A stretch of DNA of 64,000 nucleotides from Candidatus Rhodoferax mariagerensis (GCA_016719055.1 JADKAW010000038.1:338548-402547), one strand, 5' to 3'; positions 19,165-28,520 are shown, counted from the first letter of the stretch. The notes: generated from the sequence alone by a model not told the origin. Numbers and translations are program-made.

Positions 19165-20192
19165 TGGTCAGCCTTTCGGGGGTCCAAGGCATCACGCAAC
19201 GCATCTCCCATAAACGTCAGCAGCAGCAAGGTGATCACCAGCACGGCAAACGTGAACAGCGAAATCCACCAGGCGTCGATGTTGTTTTTGCCCTGCGACA
19301 GCAGCTCACCCAGCGACGGCGTGCCTGGCGGCACACCCAGGCCCAGAAAGTCGAGCGAGGTCAGCGCCAGAATGGCGCCGCTCATGCGAAACGGCAGAAA
19401 GGTCACCACCGGTGTCAGACTGTTGGGCAGCAAATGACGCGTGATGATCTGCCAGTTGCTCACCCCCAGCGAACGCGCGGCGCGCACATAGTCAAGCTGG
19501 CGATTGCGCAAAAACTCGGCACGCACATAATCCGACAGGCCCATCCAGCCAAACAGGCTCAGCAACACCAGCAGCAAGGCCAGGCTGGGCGCAAACACCG
19601 CGCTGAAAATGATCAGCAGGTACAACTCGGGCATGGAACCCCAGATTTCGATGAAACGCTGAAACGCCAGGTCGGTTTTGCCGCCGAAAAAGCCCTGCAG
19701 CGCCCCGGTGATGATGCCCAGCAGCGTTCCGATAGAGGTCAGCGCCAGCGCAAACAACACGCTGACGCGAAAACCGTAAATCAGTTGGGCCAGTAAATCC
19801 CGCCCCCGGTCGTCGGTACCCAGCCAGTTGTCAGACGACGGCCCGGACGGGTTGGGCGCCTTGGCAAAGTAGTTCAGGGTTTTTGGCCCATACGGGTTGG
19901 GGGCAAACAGCGCCCAGTTGCCCTCGGTGCTCAGTCTTTGACGAATGAAGGGGTCGAGGTAGTCGGTGCTGGCCTCAAAATCGCCGCCAAAGGTTTTTTC
20001 GGAATAGTCTTTGAACACCGGTACATACAACTCACCCTGGTAGCGCACCAGCAGCGGGCGGTCGTTGCTGACCACTTCAGCCAACAGGCTGACCAGCACC
20101 AGCGCGCAAAAAAGCAGCAAACTCCAGTAACCCAGCCGGTTGCGCCTGAAACGCTGCCAGGCGCGTCTGCCCGGGCTGAGTCCGTGTGTCAT
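19161..20192 (-). CDS. yejE: peptide ABC transporter permease (YejE type)
   Basis: A 343-residue inner-membrane permease. It starts MTHGLSPGRRAWQRFRRNRL, has a first helix YWSLLLFCALVLVSLLAEVV, a long periplasmic insert typical of YejE, and the binding-protein-dependent transport domain. The EAA-like loop is RAARSLGVSNWQIITRHLLP. I chose the ATG at 20192, ten bases after the yejB stop; the longer frame would overlap yejB. It forms the channel together with YejB. Confidence 0.93.
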   Translation of the reverse strand: MTHGLSPGRRAWQRFRRNRLGYWSLLLFCALVLVSLLAEVVSNDRPLLVRYQGELYVPVFKDYSEKTFGGDFEASTDYLDPFIRQRLSTEGNWALFAPNPYGPKTLNYFAKAPNPSGPSSDNWLGTDDRGRDLLAQLIYGFRVSVLFALALTSIGTLLGIITGALQGFFGGKTDLAFQRFIEIWGSMPELYLLIIFSAVFAPSLALLLVLLSLFGWMGLSDYVRAEFLRNRQLDYVRAARSLGVSNWQIITRHLLPNSLTPVVTFLPFRMSGAILALTSLDFLGLGVPPGTPSLGELLSQGKNNIDAWWISLFTFAVLVITLLLLTFMGDALRDALDPRKADQ

Positions 20193-20202
20193 TTGAGGGG
20201 GC

Positions 20203-21237
20203 TTAGTCGAACTTAACACGAGGATCGACCCAAACATAGGACAAATCGCTGATCAGTTTGGTCACCAACCCAATCAGCGTAAAGAAATACAGCGTGCCCA
20301 GCACCACCGGATAGTCCCGCCGGATCACGCTTTCGTAGCTCAGCAGCCCCAGGCCGTCCAGAGAGAACAGCGTCTCGATCAGCAGCGACCCGGTAAAAAA
20401 AGCGCCAATGAAAGCTGCCGGAAATCCGGTCACGATCGGAATCAGTGCATTGCGAAACACATGTTTCCACAGCACCTGGCGCTCGCTCAGGCCTTTGGCC
20501 CGCGCGGTGATCACATATTGCTTTCGGATTTCTTCCAGAAAAGCGTTTTTGGTCAGCATGGTGGTCACGGCAAAACTGCCCAGCACCATCGCGGTAACCG
20601 GCATGGCAATGTGCCAAAGGTAATCCGCCACCCGCGCTCCCCAGCCCAACTCGTCCCAGTTGCTTGAGGTCAGCCCGCGCAGCGGAAACCACTGCAACTG
20701 ACCACCAAAAATCACCAGCAAGGCCACCCCCAACACAAACCCCGGAATGGCATAACCCACCAGCACCAGCAGCGTGGTTACCAGATCAAAACGCGAACCA
20801 GCCCGCACTGCCTTGGCCACGCCCAGCGGCACCGCAATCAGATAACTGATAAAAAATGTCCACAAGCCCAGGCTGATCGACACCGGCAGCTTTTCCCAGA
20901 TCAGGTCAGACACACTCTTGTTCTGGAAAAAACTCTTGCCCAGGTCAAACCGGGCAAACTGGCCCAGCATCTGCCAAAAGCGTTCATGCGGTGGTTTGTC
21001 AAAGCCGTACAAGGCCTTGATCTGCTCGATGCGTTTCGGGTCCACCCCTTGGGCACCACGGTAGCTCAGACCGCCCCCTTCAGCGACCGCGCCCTTGCCA
21101 GCGCCAGCCTTGGCTTCGGCCAAGTACTGCTCGACCGGGCCACCGGGCACAAACTGAATCACCACAAAGGTGATCAGCAGCACGCCAAACAGCGTCGGAA
21201 TCATCAGCAGCAGGCGCTTAAGGATGTAACTCAGCAT
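20203..21237 (-). CDS. yejB: peptide ABC transporter permease (YejB type)
   Basis: A 344-residue DppB-like permease. The start MLSYILKRLLLMIPTLFGVL at 21237 matches the family; the 24 residues in front of it in the open frame are not kept. GVDPKRIEQIKALYGFDKPP marks the YejB-specific insert. The cytoplasmic loop is ITARAKGLSERQVLWKHVFR. It lies 13 bp after the yejA stop and is co-transcribed. Confidence 0.94.
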   Translation of the reverse strand: MLSYILKRLLLMIPTLFGVLLITFVVIQFVPGGPVEQYLAEAKAGAGKGAVAEGGGLSYRGAQGVDPKRIEQIKALYGFDKPPHERFWQMLGQFARFDLGKSFFQNKSVSDLIWEKLPVSISLGLWTFFISYLIAVPLGVAKAVRAGSRFDLVTTLLVLVGYAIPGFVLGVALLVIFGGQLQWFPLRGLTSSNWDELGWGARVADYLWHIAMPVTAMVLGSFAVTTMLTKNAFLEEIRKQYVITARAKGLSERQVLWKHVFRNALIPIVTGFPAAFIGAFFTGSLLIETLFSLDGLGLLSYESVIRRDYPVVLGTLYFFTLIGLVTKLISDLSYVWVDPRVKFD

Positions 21238-21250
21238 GGTTTCATGGTCT

Positions 21251-23059
21251 TCAGGGTGTTTTTGGCCGGGCCCACCAGGTGTCGATGGCCCAGGATTCCC
21301 CTTGGGCATAAGGCGGCATCGCGGCAGGTTGCTCCAGCCGCCAACCGTTGTACACCATGCGATGCGTTGGCGCCGACCATTGTGGAATCAGCACATGACT
21401 GTGAGCAATCACGCGCTCCAGGGCGCGGCAGGCGGGCACCAGCGCAGCCTTGGTCTTGGCACTTGTCATCTGGCTGACCAGTGCGTCCACCGCCGGGTTC
21501 TTCATGCCCGACATGTTGCCCGAGTCCTCCTGATCCGCCGACTTGGAGCCAAACAGGTCCGCATATTCCTGACCCGGGTTGTGTGTGCCACCGTAAGCCA
21601 GCGAGGTCATGTCAAACTCAAATTTTTGCAGTCGCTGCTGGTACAGGGCAAAGTCCACCGGCCTGAATTTCAGCGTGATGCCGAGTTTTTCAAGATTACG
21701 TGCCCAGGGCGTGATGACCCGGGCGCTGCCTTCGTTGCTGTCCAAAAACTCCACTTCCAGTGCCTGCCCCTTGGCGTTGCGCAGCACACCACCCTGCACT
21801 TCCCAGCCCGCAGATTTGAGCAAGGCCTGGGCTTGGCGCAGATTGGCGCGCAGCGAGGATGGCGCGTCAGTGCGGGGCGGCACCGTCATCGGGCCAAACA
21901 CGTCTGTTGACAACACACTGCGCCACGGCGCCAGCAAGGCCAGTTCCTCTGGGCTGGGCAAGCCGCTGGCGGCGCAGTCGGTATTGCCAAACAGGCCGTT
22001 CACACGCTGGTAGGCGTTGTAAAACAGTTGCCGGTTCATCCACTCGTAGTCCATGGCCAGGCCCAGCGCCTGGCGCACCCGCACGTCCTGAAACAGTTCG
22101 CGCCGGGTGTTAAGCACATAACTTTGAAACCCGGTGGGCAGGCGATGCCGGTATTCGCGTTTGACCAGCTCACCCGAATCGAAGCGCTTGCCGTTGACAC
22201 GCCGAGCCCAATCGCCGGCCGAAAAAAACCGCATCAAGTCAAATTCACCCGCTTTTAGCGCTTCCAACCGGGCCGTGCCGTCTTTGTAGATCTTGACGGT
22301 GATGCGGTCGAAATTGGCCGTGCCACGGCGCACATTCAGGTCCTTGGCCCAGTAGCTGGCGTCACGCACATAGGTGATGTCCTTGCCAAAACGCACCGGC
22401 CCGATCTTGTACGGGCCGCTGCCAATGGGGATGTCAGTCACGATGGCATCAAAACGCTTGGGCTTGCCGTTGTCAACACCCCAGTTGTGGCTGAACACTG
22501 GCAGGCCACCCACCGTCAGCGGTAGTTCCCGGTTGGGTTTTTTGAAGCGGTAACGCACGGTCAGGCTGTCCACCACCTCCAGCGCCGCCACGTCTTCCAG
22601 CACGGTCTTGTAAGCCGGTGACGTGTAGGGTCCCATCAATGCATCAAAACTTTGTTTGACGTCCAGCGCCAGCACCGGCTCGCCATTGTGAAAACGCGCC
22701 TCGGGACGCAGCCTGAAGGTGGCCGAGAGCCCGTCGTGCGACACCACCACGTCTTGCGCCAGCAGGCCATAACCCGACCCGGTCTCGTCCAGCGCACCGG
22801 TCAGCAGCGAATCAAACATCAGGTCAGCTAGATAAGCCGGCGCCGAGCCCTTGATGGTGAACGGGTTGTATTTGTCAAAGGTGGAGACGCGCAGGTTGCT
22901 GACCAGACGCAGTTCGCCACCCTTGGGAGCGGCTGGGTTGACATACTCAAACTGTGAAAACCCCGGCGGGTACTTCAAATCGCCCCAAAGCGCGTAGCCA
23001 TGCGTTGCCCAGGCTGATGCCAGCCAGCACTGAAGCACAAAAAACAGAAGACAACGCAT
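21251..23059 (-). CDS. yejA: extracellular solute-binding protein (YejA type)
   Basis: A 602-residue periplasmic peptide-binding protein of family 5. The signal peptide is MRCLLFFVLQCWLASAWA from the ATG at 23059, followed by THGYALWGDLKYPPGFSQFE, typical of YejA. Later marks are ETGSGYGLLAQDVVVSHDG and TFRLRPEARFHNGEPVLALD. First gene of the yejA-yejB-yejE-yejF operon, divergent from fabI with about 100 bp between the two starts. Confidence 0.94.
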   Translation of the reverse strand: MRCLLFFVLQCWLASAWATHGYALWGDLKYPPGFSQFEYVNPAAPKGGELRLVSNLRVSTFDKYNPFTIKGSAPAYLADLMFDSLLTGALDETGSGYGLLAQDVVVSHDGLSATFRLRPEARFHNGEPVLALDVKQSFDALMGPYTSPAYKTVLEDVAALEVVDSLTVRYRFKKPNRELPLTVGGLPVFSHNWGVDNGKPKRFDAIVTDIPIGSGPYKIGPVRFGKDITYVRDASYWAKDLNVRRGTANFDRITVKIYKDGTARLEALKAGEFDLMRFFSAGDWARRVNGKRFDSGELVKREYRHRLPTGFQSYVLNTRRELFQDVRVRQALGLAMDYEWMNRQLFYNAYQRVNGLFGNTDCAASGLPSPEELALLAPWRSVLSTDVFGPMTVPPRTDAPSSLRANLRQAQALLKSAGWEVQGGVLRNAKGQALEVEFLDSNEGSARVITPWARNLEKLGITLKFRPVDFALYQQRLQKFEFDMTSLAYGGTHNPGQEYADLFGSKSADQEDSGNMSGMKNPAVDALVSQMTSAKTKAALVPACRALERVIAHSHVLIPQWSAPTHRMVYNGWRLEQPAAMPPYAQGESWAIDTWWARPKTP

Positions 23060-23158
23060 GCGACAATTCTCCATCATCTGTCACTGCGGTGTCATCTTGC
23101 GGGGTGAAGGCCGGTTCGCAGTGGTTTGCCAGCAGCTAATAAATTTGAAGAGGTCAAA

Positions 23159-23944
23159 ATGGGATTCCTGACAGGTAAAAAATTACTGATCACCGGCGTA
23201 TTGTCCAACCGCTCGATTGCCTACGGCATTGCCAGGGCCTGCCATGCGCAGGGGGCAGAGCTGGCTTTCAGCTATGTGGGCGAGCGTTTCAAGGACCGCA
23301 TCACCGAATTTGCCGCTGATTTCAATTCCAAGCTGATTTTTGACTGTGATGTGGGTGACGATGCCCAGATCGAGAAGCTGTTTACTGATTTGTCAGCCCA
23401 TTGGCCCAAGTTTGACGGTTTTGTGCACAGCATCGGCTTTGCGCCGCGTGAAGCCATTGCTGGCAATTTTCTCGATGGCCTGACGCGTGAAAACTTCCGT
23501 ATTGCCCACGACATCAGCGCCTACAGTTTTCCGGCCATGGCTAAGGCCGCCCTGCCCTACCTGAACAACACCGCGTCGTTGCTGACCCTGACGTACCTGG
23601 GTGGTGTGCGCGTGGTGCCCAGCTACAACACCATGGGCCTGGCCAAGGCCTCGCTCGAATCGTCGGTGCGTTACCTGGCTGACGCCGTGGGTGCCAAGGG
23701 CATTCGCGTCAATGGTCTGAGCGCGGGTGCCATCAAGACACTGGCAGCCAGCGGCATCAAAGACTTTGGCAAGCTGCTGGGTATTTCTGCCGCCGCATCA
23801 CCGCTCAAGCGCAACGTGACGATTGACGAGGTTGGCAACGTGGCGGCGTTTTTGCTCAGCGACCTGGCGTCCGGCATGACCGGGCAGATTTCGTATGTGG
23901 ACTGCGGTGTCAGCCAGACCGCCGTGGCCGTGGTTGAAGCCTGA
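23159..23944 (+). CDS. fabI: enoyl-[acyl-carrier-protein] reductase (NADH)
   Basis: Reduces trans-2-enoyl-ACP in the last step of each fatty acid elongation round and is the target of triclosan-type inhibitors. 261 residues, usual for FabI. Cofactor region GVLSNRSIAYGIARACHAQG and catalytic Y-x6-K in SYNTMGLAKASLE. Substrate-loop region AGAIKTLAASGIKDFGK. The ATG at 23159 follows a GAAGAGG ribosome site; an upstream TTG adds residues not in the family. Confidence 0.96.
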   Translation: MGFLTGKKLLITGVLSNRSIAYGIARACHAQGAELAFSYVGERFKDRITEFAADFNSKLIFDCDVGDDAQIEKLFTDLSAHWPKFDGFVHSIGFAPREAIAGNFLDGLTRENFRIAHDISAYSFPAMAKAALPYLNNTASLLTLTYLGGVRVVPSYNTMGLAKASLESSVRYLADAVGAKGIRVNGLSAGAIKTLAASGIKDFGKLLGISAAASPLKRNVTIDEVGNVAAFLLSDLASGMTGQISYVDCGVSQTAVAVVEA

Positions 23945-23959
23945 TTTCATCAGTAAATC

Positions 23960-24010
23960 GCCTTCTAGCCCTTATTCAATAAGCGCTAGAAGCTCTCAAA
24001 TGGATAGCTA
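23960..24010 (-). repeat. dispersed palindromic repeat, copy 5 (intergenic)
   Basis: The best palindromic copy: CTTCTAGCCCTTATTCAATA followed by AGCGCTAGAAG, so that CTTCTAGC and GCTAGAAG pair around TTATT..AATAA. ATGGATAGCTA follows. It lies 15 bp after fabI and could also act as a hairpin at the 3' end of the transcript. Confidence 0.85.
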
Positions 24011-24060
24011 CTCTCGATCAACAACGCTTCCGGTAAGTGGTGAGTATTCGATTCTCCCGG

Positions 24061-24834
24061 CTATTTGCCAATCAGCTCGTTGAGCTTCTCCGCCTCAAAA
24101 TGCTCATTCAAGGTGGCGTCGCCAGGCACGCAGTCGGTGCCGCTGCGGTTGCCTTGCAGGGTCTCAATGGCCTTCCACAACATGGCAATCTGATGCTCAT
24201 GGCCTGAGGCGTTGTCGATCAGGCCACGCATGGCCTGGCTCAGCGGGTCATCGCTTTGCGTCACACCATAGGCTGAAAACCCCATTTTGGAGGCCGCTTC
24301 CTCGCGCCTCACATCGAGTTCGGCCTGGATGATGCGTGCCGGGTTGCCCACTGCCGTGGCACCGGGTGGTACCGGTTTGGTCACCACGGCGTTGGATCCC
24401 ACCTTGGCGCCATCACCCACCGTAAACCCACCCAACACCTGAGCGCCAGCGCCCACCACCACACCGCGGCCCAGGGTGGGGTGGCGCTTGGCCCCTTTGT
24501 ACAGGGATGTGCCGCCCAGTGTCACGCCCTGGTAAATGGTGCAGTCGTCGCCAATTTCGGCAGTTTCACCCACCACCACACCCATCGCATGGTCAAAAAA
24601 TACGCGATTGCCAATTTTTGCGCCGGGGTGAATCTCGATACCGGTCAGGAACCGGGTGGTGTGCGAGATGTAGCGACCCAGCCATTTGAAACCATGCGTC
24701 CAGCAGGCGTGCGCCACCCGGTGCAGCATCACCGCGTGCAAACCTGGGTAACAGGTCAGCACCTCCCAGCGGCTACGGGCCGCCGGGTCGCGGTCAAGAA
24801 TGCATTGAAGGTCGGATCGGAGTCTGGAAAACAT
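24061..24834 (-). CDS. cysE: serine O-acetyltransferase
   Basis: Acetylates serine for cysteine synthesis. 257 residues. The left-handed beta helix shows hexapeptide repeats from about residue 65 (GIEIHPGAKIGNRVFFDHAM), with the catalytic His in FDHAMGVVVGETAEIGDD. It then has GVTLGGTSLYKGAKRHPTLG and PPGATAVGNPARII. A C-terminal extension after the helix (about 70 residues) may include the feedback or partner-binding tail. Convergent with fabI, downstream of trmJ. Confidence 0.94.
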   Translation of the reverse strand: MFSRLRSDLQCILDRDPAARSRWEVLTCYPGLHAVMLHRVAHACWTHGFKWLGRYISHTTRFLTGIEIHPGAKIGNRVFFDHAMGVVVGETAEIGDDCTIYQGVTLGGTSLYKGAKRHPTLGRGVVVGAGAQVLGGFTVGDGAKVGSNAVVTKPVPPGATAVGNPARIIQAELDVRREEAASKMGFSAYGVTQSDDPLSQAMRGLIDNASGHEHQIAMLWKAIETLQGNRSGTDCVPGDATLNEHFEAEKLNELIGK

Positions 24835-24880
24835 CGTGGAAGTCTAATTTGAATTGAACAGCATCTAGGCCAATGTGGGC

Positions 24881-25639
24881 TCAGTCGGCTTTGAGCATCA
24901 TCTTGGCCACACCCCGCAGAATATGGATTTCTTCCTGCGTGAGTGCCGCGCGGTTAAACATCTGGTTGAGCCGGGGCATGAGTTTTTTGGGTGCCAGCGG
25001 GTCCAGAAAACCAATGTGCACCAGCGCTTGCTCCAGGTGTGCCAGCATGCCCGCTATTTGGGCTGCGTCGGCTTGCACCGGCACCGCACTGGCTTCTGGT
25101 AAGGGATATGCCCCCAAGGCCACGCGCCAGTCGTACGCAATCACCTGCAAGGCTGAAGCCAGATTGAGTGAGCCAAACTGCGGGTTGCTGGGAATGCTCA
25201 GGCACACGTGGCAGCGATAAACGTCTTCATTGCGCATGCCAAAGCGCTCCGAGCCAAACAGGAACGCCACGCCAGAGTTACAAGGATTTTCTGGCTCTAG
25301 CCCCCGTCCTGCTTGCGCTAATAGCTCTATTTTCAGGAGCGCTTCAAAATGCTGGCGGGGTGCCACGGTGGGCGGCCCAAAGTCACGTGGCGTCATGGCC
25401 GTGGCGCACAGGTGTGTCATGCTGTCCAGGGCTTCATCAAGTGTGGCGACGATGCGTGCATTCGCCAAGACGTCGAGTGCACCGCTGGCACGCTGGATGG
25501 TTTCCTCGCGCCGCAGCACATTGGGCCAGCGCGGTGCCACCAGCACCAGATCATCAAAGCCCATGGTTTTCATGGCGCGCGCCACAGCCCCGACATTGCC
25601 GGCATGGCTGGTGTTGATAAGGATGAATCGCGTCTGCAT
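24881..25639 (-). CDS. trmJ: tRNA (cytidine/uridine-2'-O-)-methyltransferase TrmJ
   Basis: A SPOUT-fold methyltransferase that modifies position 32 of tRNAs. Motif 1 is FILINTSHAGNVGAVARAMK; the knot region is GVAFLFGSERFGMRNEDVYR and CLSIPSNPQFGSLNLASALQ. 252 residues, normal. The segment KIELLAQAGRGLEPENP, just before the conserved FLFG strand, is encoded by a dispersed-repeat copy (25286-25335), in a loop where homologues vary. Same direction as cysE, 46 bp apart, and divergent from suhB. Confidence 0.94.
   Translation of the reverse strand: MQTRFILINTSHAGNVGAVARAMKTMGFDDLVLVAPRWPNVLRREETIQRASGALDVLANARIVATLDEALDSMTHLCATAMTPRDFGPPTVAPRQHFEALLKIELLAQAGRGLEPENPCNSGVAFLFGSERFGMRNEDVYRCHVCLSIPSNPQFGSLNLASALQVIAYDWRVALGAYPLPEASAVPVQADAAQIAGMLAHLEQALVHIGFLDPLAPKKLMPRLNQMFNRAALTQEEIHILRGVAKMMLKAD
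25286..25335 (-). repeat. dispersed palindromic repeat, copy 6 (inside trmJ)
   Basis: Landmarks on the plus strand are CTGGCTCTAGCCCCCGTCC, TTGCGCTAATAGCTCTATT. In frame within trmJ in forward orientation, but in a different frame from copy 2. Confidence 0.7.
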
Positions 25640-25747
25640 GGTGGGCCGTTAAAATCGCGCTATTGTCGCTGCCTGCTGTAACGGGCCGTGCCCCAACATC
25701 CGCCCGAAACAGACCCGCTGCGCTGCCTGGCCAACCGTGATTCCGCC

Positions 25748-26680
25748 ATGAACCCTTCCACCAATTTGCACCCCATGATCAACGTGGCCGTCAAGGCCGC
25801 CCGCGCAGCGGGGGCCATCATCAATCGTGCGGCGCTTGACGTGGAGTCGGTGCGGGTGTCGCAAAAGCAGGTCAACGACTTTGTGACTGAAGTCGACCAG
25901 GCTTCTGAGCAGATCATCATCGAAACCTTGCTGGGCGCCTACCCGGGCCACGCCATCTGGGCCGAAGAGTCAGGCCGTGAGCACGGCGCGCAAGATTCTG
26001 AATATGTCTGGATCATCGACCCGCTCGACGGCACCACCAACTTCATCCATGGCCTGCCGATTTATTGCGTGAGCATTGCGCTGGCCGTCAAAGGCAAGGT
26101 TGAACAAGCCGTTATTTACGATCCCAGCCGCAACGACCTGTTTACCGCCACCAAAGGGCGCGGCGCCTACATGAACAACCGCCGCATGCGCGTGGCCAAG
26201 CGCACCCGCCTGCAGGAATGCCTGGTGTCCACCGGTTTCCCGTTTCGCCAGGGCGACGATTTCAACAGCTACCTGCGCATGATGGGCGACATCATGCAGC
26301 GCACCGCCGGCCTGCGCCGCCCAGGTGCCGCTGCCCTTGACCTGGCGTATGTGGCAGCCGGCTTCACCGACGGCTTTTTCGAGTCCGGCCTGCACCCCTG
26401 GGACGTGGCTGCCGGCTCCCTGCTGGTCACTGAAGCCGGTGGCCTGGTGGGCAACCTGTCAGGCGACGCAGACTTTTTGGAACAGCGCGAATGCCTGGCC
26501 GCCAACCCGCGTATTTATGGCCAGATGGTGTCAATACTTGGCAAATACAGCAAATTTGCCAGCGCCGGCGAAAAAGCTGCTGTGCGTGCAGCAGTCGCTG
26601 ACCTGGCGCATGCCCGTCATGCCGAGCCGCCTGCGGCGTCCACGTCAGACCTTGACACCGAGCCCGCAGCGCCTTTTTAA
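25748..26680 (+). CDS. suhB: inositol-1-monophosphatase family protein (SuhB type)
   Basis: A Mg2+-dependent phosphatase; SuhB also binds NusA/rRNA antitermination complexes in enterobacteria. 310 residues from the ATG at 25748. Metal site motifs: WAEESG, then WIIDPLDGTTNFIHGLPIYC, and WDVAAGSLLVTEAGGLVG. A C-terminal tail of about 40 residues, rich in Ala and Pro, exceeds the usual length. The ATG at 25748 was preferred to an upstream start that adds 20 unlikely residues. Confidence 0.93.
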   Translation: MNPSTNLHPMINVAVKAARAAGAIINRAALDVESVRVSQKQVNDFVTEVDQASEQIIIETLLGAYPGHAIWAEESGREHGAQDSEYVWIIDPLDGTTNFIHGLPIYCVSIALAVKGKVEQAVIYDPSRNDLFTATKGRGAYMNNRRMRVAKRTRLQECLVSTGFPFRQGDDFNSYLRMMGDIMQRTAGLRRPGAAALDLAYVAAGFTDGFFESGLHPWDVAAGSLLVTEAGGLVGNLSGDADFLEQRECLAANPRIYGQMVSILGKYSKFASAGEKAAVRAAVADLAHARHAEPPAASTSDLDTEPAAPF

Positions 26681-26882
26681 GCGCCTCTCTTTAGCGGTCT
26701 GACAGCCGGTGCTCCTTTAGGCAGCGTCAATATCACCACAAAGGCCCTGCAGCCATTGGCGACCAATGCACAGATCAAATATCAGCCAGCGTTGATCTTT
26801 ACAATGCCGACACCTTGCGCCACGCCGTCTTCACAGACCCGGCGCACACTGAGCATTTTGCAATCAACCCGAGGAACTCATC

Positions 26883-27605
26883 ATGTCCAAACCTAGCTTT
26901 CTGGCGCTCAAGGCACTCAGCCTGGCTGTGGCTCTGTGCACCGGCACACTGGCCCTAGCCGCCGACCCGGTGACAGAAGCCATGCAGGCAGCCAATGCAC
27001 CGTACCGCATGGCGCTCTTCAAAACCAATGGCACCTCGCAGGCCGAGGCGCAGCAGGCCCTGACGCAGGCACAACAGGCCTGGGACAAACTCAACACCCA
27101 GGTTGCCAAGCCCACCGTGCCCTACGACCGTGACCCGGCATTTGCCAGCTCGGTGGCCGGCGTAACCAAGGTTTACACCAAGGCCATGGCGGAAATTGCT
27201 GCCAATGACCTCAAAGCCGCTCACAACACCCTGGAAGAAGCGCGTGAGATCATGGCCGATATGCGTGCGCGCAACAACGTGGTGGTGTTCAGCGACCACA
27301 TGAACGCCTACCACTCGGTCATGGAGCACATCATTGTGGACGGCAATGCCACGCTGGCCCAACCCAAGGGCCTGTTGCTGATGACCAGCCAGGCCGGCGC
27401 GCTGAGCTACCTGGCCAAGCGCCTGACCAGCCAGGCCCCTGAGAGCCACAGCAAAAATGCCGATTTCACCAGCCTGGTCGATGCCGTCAACAAGTCGGTT
27501 GCTGCCCTGGACACCGCGCTGATGAATCAGGACATGGCCGCTGTCAAAGAGGCCATCAGCAAGCTGAAGGGCCCCTACAGCAAGCTGTTTGCCAAATTTG
27601 GTTAA
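26883..27605 (+). CDS. periplasmic helical protein, unknown function
   Basis: A 240-residue protein with a clear signal peptide (ALSLAVALCTGTLALA, cleavage before ADPV). The rest is predicted helical, rich in Ala, Gln and Lys, with VVVFSDHMNAYHSVMEHI near the middle and a C-terminal KGPYSKLFAKFG. There is no CxxCH haem site. The His-rich segment might bind a metal or haem, but this is a guess. A good AGGAAC ribosome site precedes the ATG. It is followed 23 bp later by an AhpD-like gene and the two may act together. I do not recognise the family. Confidence 0.75.
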   Translation: MSKPSFLALKALSLAVALCTGTLALAADPVTEAMQAANAPYRMALFKTNGTSQAEAQQALTQAQQAWDKLNTQVAKPTVPYDRDPAFASSVAGVTKVYTKAMAEIAANDLKAAHNTLEEAREIMADMRARNNVVVFSDHMNAYHSVMEHIIVDGNATLAQPKGLLLMTSQAGALSYLAKRLTSQAPESHSKNADFTSLVDAVNKSVAALDTALMNQDMAAVKEAISKLKGPYSKLFAKFG

Positions 27606-27628
27606 TCTTTTTTTAAAAGGAATATGAG

Positions 27629-27973
27629 ATGAGTACGTTTGACGCCATTGGCCTGATGAAAGGCATCAATGAAAATCTGGGGCCTTTTCGCAAATCTCAG
27701 GGTGAAGCCATGCTGGGCTTTGGCCAGCTGGCCAAGGCCTCGATGGCAGAGGGCGCGGTCAGTGCCAAGCACAAAGAGCTGATCGCACTGGCCATCGGCA
27801 TTACCCAGCATTGCCATGGCTGTATTGCCTTTCACGTCAAAGCGCTGCGCCGACTGGGCTGCACCCGCGCCGAACTGGAAGAAACGCTGGCAGTCTGTGT
27901 CTACATGGCCGGTGGGCCAGGGCTGATGACAGCCGCGGACGCACTGAGCGCTTGGGACGCGATGGAACCCTAG
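27629..27973 (+). CDS. carboxymuconolactone decarboxylase/AhpD-like protein
   Basis: A 114-residue helical protein with the AhpD-type active site HCHGCIAFHVKALRRLGCTR, giving the C-x2-C pair and downstream His. It is therefore a likely thiol peroxidase or disulfide relay protein rather than a true decarboxylase. The family motif ELEETLAVCVYMAGGPG follows. AAAGGAA precedes the ATG. Same direction as, and close to, the periplasmic protein gene. Confidence 0.88.
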   Translation: MSTFDAIGLMKGINENLGPFRKSQGEAMLGFGQLAKASMAEGAVSAKHKELIALAIGITQHCHGCIAFHVKALRRLGCTRAELEETLAVCVYMAGGPGLMTAADALSAWDAMEP

Positions 27974-28203
27974 TACGTTTTACCTGGCTTGCTCCTTCTG
28001 GTTCCTGTAGTTTGCAATGGCGCTGGTGGCTTCGGCAGGTGCGCTTTTTTTTTGTGACGAGGAGCGCTAACCGTCGCTGCACTTAGTGGCCTGGGCACTG
28101 ATGGGTAGGCGCACACGCAGCGGGCTTCTGCCCGCAAGGAGGCGTAACGACCCCAGGCGCGTTGCCGTTGGCTCAATCGGGAGCGTAGCGCTATCACCCA
28201 ACC

Positions 28204-28467
28204 GGTGAGCGCCATCAAAGCCAACAATCAGGCGAACTTACAAAAGAACACAAGCTGTCAACTGAATCTAGGTTCAACCGCTTCAGCTGCGCCGAGTTGC
28301 TCAATTTTTGCTTGAGCGGGGTGCTTGGTGCCCTGCCACTGACGCCGCAACCGCATGCCTTTTACCCGCTGGCACCCATGCTGACCAACTTCAACGTGCT
28401 GGAACGTGTCACGATCACCCCTGATGACTACCATGACCTGGTTGCGCCTGAAAACCAGGCTATATGA
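28204..28467 (+). pseudogene. unrecognised coding remnant
   Basis: In the roughly 600 bp between the AhpD-like gene and tupA, one frame is open to a TGA at 28467 and has coding-like codon use. It reads for example CAELLNFCLSGVLGALPL and MLTNFNVLERVTITPDDYHD. There is no convincing start, so it looks like the C-terminal tail of a lost gene. I do not recognise the family. The part before it (27974-28203) has a CGGGC-TTCT-GCCCG hairpin and no gene that I can see. Confidence 0.3.
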
Positions 28468-28468
28468 A

Positions 28469-28520
28469 CAAATTGGCCTCTAGCCCCCGAATCTATTGGG
28501 CAGACCGCTATCAAAAACTT
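28469..28520 (-). repeat. dispersed palindromic repeat, copy 7 (intergenic)
   Basis: Landmarks are AATTGGCCTCTAGCCCCCGA followed by CTATTGGGCAG and CGCTATCAAAAAC. It lies between the coding remnant and the 3' end of tupA. Confidence 0.65.
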
